Assembly: GCA_965178525.1 (NCBI GenBank)
Contig: CBCXVS010000167.1
Span: 1 to 16,764 of the forward strand
Reading direction: 5' to 3'
Length of the DNA stretch: 16,764 nucleotides
From: CBCXVS01 sp965178525
Lineage (GTDB): Bacteria; Tectomicrobia; Entotheonellia; Entotheonellales; Entotheonellaceae
Under the pieces are notes generated by a model that did not search any database, was not told the origin of the DNA, and was given only the letters and a program-made list of their open reading frames with translations. Below, one piece after another: positions 15,093 through 16,764 of this stretch (position 1 is its first letter; each line of letters begins with the position of its first letter). The translations under genes and the position numbers were made by a program.

Positions 15093-15950
15093 ATGGACCT
15101 GCACTTACGCCCAGGCGTCCCTGAGGACGCCGCCGCCTGCGGGGCGATTTGTTATGAGGCGTTTAAGGCCGTCGCCGAGCAGCATCGTTTTATGCCAAGC
15201 TATGCATCTGTCGAGGTGGCTCAGACCCTGATGGCGCAGCGTCTTGCCCACCCGAAACATTACGTGGTCGTGGCCGAACGCGGCGGCCGTGTGGTCGGGA
15301 GTAATGTCCTCGATGAGCGCTCGCCCATTTTGGGGCTTGGTCCGATCACGGTCGATCCGGCGGCGCAAGACCGGTCGATCGGTCGGCAACTCATGCAGCA
15401 TGTGCTGTCGCGTGCCGACGCCCATGCGGCCCCCGGCGTCCGTCTGGTGCATGCGGCCTATCATACGCGCGCCATGTGTTTGTATGCGAAAATGGGCTTT
15501 GCCGTGCGTGAACCCCTGGCCAAAGTTGAAGGCGAACCGCTCGGCCTGTCGTTCCCTGGGTATGCGGTGCGGCCGGCGAGCATGGCCGATCTGGATGCGT
15601 GTGCTCAGCTTTGTGCCGACGTGCATGGCCATGATCGCCGCGGCGAGCTGTACGATGCGATCACGCAGGGGACGGCGACGGTCGTCGAGCATGCTGGCGA
15701 CCTCAGTGCATATGCCACGCTCATCGGCGTCTCCGGTCATGCTGTGGCCCGGACGACGGCGGCACTGCAGGCGCTGATCGGGGGCGCGCCAGCATTCGCG
15801 AGAGGTGGGTTTATCATCCCGCTCCGGAACGAGGAACTGTTTTCCTGGTGTTTGCATCATGGGCTGCGTGTGGCCGTGCCGCAAATGCTGATGAGCCGGG
15901 GTTTTTATCAAGCGCCTGCGGGTGTGTTTCTGCCTTCGGTGCTTTACTGA
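15093..15950 (+). CDS. GNAT-family N-acetyltransferase with two GNAT-like domains
   Basis: 285 residues. The N-terminal domain (1-150) is a recognisable GNAT fold: HLRPGVPEDAAACGAICYEA at the start, GLGPITVDPAAQDRSIGRQL (81-100) as motif A with an acetyl-CoA loop of the Q/R-x-x-G-x-G type (Q92, S95, G97), and LYAKMGF (130-136) as motif B. A second, more divergent copy starts at YAVRPASMADLDACAQLCAD (about 155) and runs to about 280, lacking a clear acetyl-CoA loop. One active and one degenerate domain is common in such fusions. GGAGGG lies upstream of the ATG with a 9-base spacer. It sits 22 bp after the Tat-exported protein gene, so the two are probably co-transcribed. The acetyl acceptor is unknown. 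Confidence 0.88.
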   Translation: MDLHLRPGVPEDAAACGAICYEAFKAVAEQHRFMPSYASVEVAQTLMAQRLAHPKHYVVVAERGGRVVGSNVLDERSPILGLGPITVDPAAQDRSIGRQLMQHVLSRADAHAAPGVRLVHAAYHTRAMCLYAKMGFAVREPLAKVEGEPLGLSFPGYAVRPASMADLDACAQLCADVHGHDRRGELYDAITQGTATVVEHAGDLSAYATLIGVSGHAVARTTAALQALIGGAPAFARGGFIIPLRNEELFSWCLHHGLRVAVPQMLMSRGFYQAPAGVFLPSVLY

Positions 15951-16058
15951 ACTGACATGCCAGAGGGGATTTTTATTGCGCAGGCAATTGCCCGGATGGC
16001 CGAACTTCGGCAAGTTAACCAGCCGGTTGTGATTTTATATCCGGTAAAGGGGAATATC

Positions 16059-16544
16059 ATGGCCCGTGACGTTATCAGGATGCCCGAGCTTCATGAGGCG
16101 AGTCTTCAGCTCATTCGCGAAGTCCATGATCTGCACCAAAGTGGAGGAGGGGGCCTCAGCCTCCTTCGCCTGTTGGAGATGTTCTCTGCGGATCTGCCAG
16201 CCGACGTGCGTGACCAAATCGTTGGCCGTGGGGATATTATACTTGACCCAATTAACGATTCGCAGGGTACTTTTATTAATGAAAGTGAACCGGTTGAATT
16301 TGAGCTTGACGTGGCAGGGATCAACGCTGAAATTACGATTCCAAGAATTATCCAAGGCGGTTATGTTACGTTTGCCACCGATTTTGTTTTCAGCTTCCAA
16401 GATGAAAACACGCTAAGTGGTTGCGTGAGGTTGATCATATTTCGTACGTGTGTTGACCTAGAAAACTTCTCGGTAAACGAAAATCGAATTGATATCGATT
16501 TCTCTGGCGAAAGCGTGGATCAATGTATTATTCATAGACCCTAA
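16059..16544 (+). CDS. hypothetical protein, lower GC than neighbours
   Basis: 161 residues from the ATG at 16059, chosen because AAGGGGA lies 6 bases upstream; the frame is open to 15957 without such support. The first 60 residues are helical with a GGGG turn (REVHDLHQSGGGGLSLLRLL), and the rest looks like beta strands (EFELDVAGINAEITIPRI and similar). No signal peptide or membrane helix is apparent, and there are three cysteines near the C-terminus. Codons ending in A or T are far more common than in the adjacent GNAT gene, which suggests recent acquisition. I do not recognise a family. Confidence 0.6.
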   Translation: MARDVIRMPELHEASLQLIREVHDLHQSGGGGLSLLRLLEMFSADLPADVRDQIVGRGDIILDPINDSQGTFINESEPVEFELDVAGINAEITIPRIIQGGYVTFATDFVFSFQDENTLSGCVRLIIFRTCVDLENFSVNENRIDIDFSGESVDQCIIHRP

Positions 16545-16545
16545 G

Positions 16546-16698
16546 ATGAACCTTCTCGAGGTGAGCCCGGACGGGACACGCCTCTACCTCTCAAGCGGCC
16601 AAGTCCTTCGAACAGGTTCCTTTCTTCAGGCTGGCCGCGTCTCCGCAGGCATTCCCCGTTTTGGCGCGATGGCTGGCGCTGTGTACGTCATCGGGTAG
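16546..16698 (+). pseudogene. beta-propeller-like gene fragment cut by a group II intron
   Basis: The frame reads MNLLEVSPDGTRLYLSSGQV and ends GAVYVIG before a TAG. The SPDGTRLYLSSG and GAVYVIG pieces are typical of YVTN/WD-like propeller repeats. The reading breaks off at the predicted 3' boundary of the minus-strand intron (about 16695), and the TAG lies inside the intron. The gene probably continues on the far side, outside the window. The start is unclear: the frame is open back to 16489 over the end of the previous gene. It may be only an internal repeat fragment, because no signal or binding site is seen. Confidence 0.45.
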
Positions 16699-16764
16699 GG
16701 GCATCATGTCGCCATGCCCCCCCCCTCAGAACCGTGCGGGCGACTTTCATCGCACACGGCTCAA
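16695..16764 (-). mobile_element. group II intron, 3' end (domains V and VI), continues beyond the window
   Basis: On the minus strand a 34-base domain V (16729-16762) is followed by a G-rich linker and a domain VI-like hairpin (GGGGCAT pairing with ATGCCCC), ending in ...CTAC at about 16695. The rest of the intron, including any reverse transcriptase gene and the 5' end, would lie to the right of the window. The G-run after domain V is reminiscent of bacterial class C introns. The 3' boundary is inferred from the usual AY ending. Confidence 0.75.
16729..16762 (-). ncRNA. group II intron domain V
   Basis: A 34-base hairpin on the minus strand beginning GAGCCGTGTGCGA and ending CGCACGGTTC. 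It has the AGC catalytic triad at positions 2-4, a GAAA tetraloop (15-18), a 9-bp lower stem with two G-T wobbles, a 2-base bulge and a 5-bp upper stem. It differs from the yeast ai5-gamma domain V, as I remember it, at only three positions. An A-U pair becomes G-C (two of the changes), and the bulge is CC rather than AC. Confidence 0.85.

Overview
This is a GC-rich bacterial window of about 17 kb with mixed gene directions. It holds one catabolic-looking operon, several secreted or membrane proteins, and a good deal of decay and mobile-element debris. The short (GCGGAAT)n arrays (peptide NAECGMR when translated) and the abundance of CaiB/BaiF and crotonase genes remind me of large-genome uncultured bacteria such as 'Candidatus Entotheonella'/Tectomicrobia. 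That placement is a recollection, not something the window proves.

Layout. (1) 92-553: a PspC-domain membrane protein and a tiny one-helix membrane ORF. (2) 521-1446: debris consisting of an internally deleted REP-associated tyrosine transposase (RAYT) with a terminal REP-like palindrome, plus a toxin-antitoxin pair with an intact DUF2281-type antitoxin and a VapC/PIN toxin cut off after about 37 codons. (3) 1621-6260, minus strand: a four-gene operon reading Gfo/Idh/MocA oxidoreductase, CaiB-family protein B, CaiB-family protein A, crotonase. All three gene junctions carry an array of about four ATTCCGC heptamers (GCGGAAT in the mRNA). (4) 6496-8729, plus strand: an NTE-type protein (two cyclic-nucleotide-binding domains plus a patatin phospholipase domain) behind a perfect TTGACA-17-TATAAT promoter, but broken by two in-frame stop codons and one frameshift. 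(5) 8730-9140: a gene-free stretch with a CATCA microsatellite and a strongly AT-rich block. (6) 9141-11927: a large secreted protein resembling glycoside hydrolases, convergent with an MFS transporter (11930-13333) at a 2-bp gap. (7) 13559-15950: a Tat-exported protein of unknown function followed closely by a double-GNAT acetyltransferase. (8) 16059-16544: a lower-GC orphan gene. (9) 16546-16764: a beta-propeller-like fragment cut by the 3' end (domains V and VI) of a group II intron on the minus strand that runs out of the window.

How the genes fit together. The operon looks like CoA activation (CoA transfer), crotonase chemistry and an NAD(P)-dependent dehydrogenase acting on an organic acid. 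One CaiB protein has the catalytic Asp and the other has Leu at that position, so a heteromeric transferase is a reasonable hypothesis. The crotonase lacks both canonical hydratase glutamates, so it probably does not perform standard enoyl-CoA hydration. The secreted GH-like protein and the MFS transporter may be functionally linked, but only adjacency supports this. I see no complete defence system, CRISPR array, tRNA or rRNA. The most unusual structural signal is the heptamer array at every junction of the operon.
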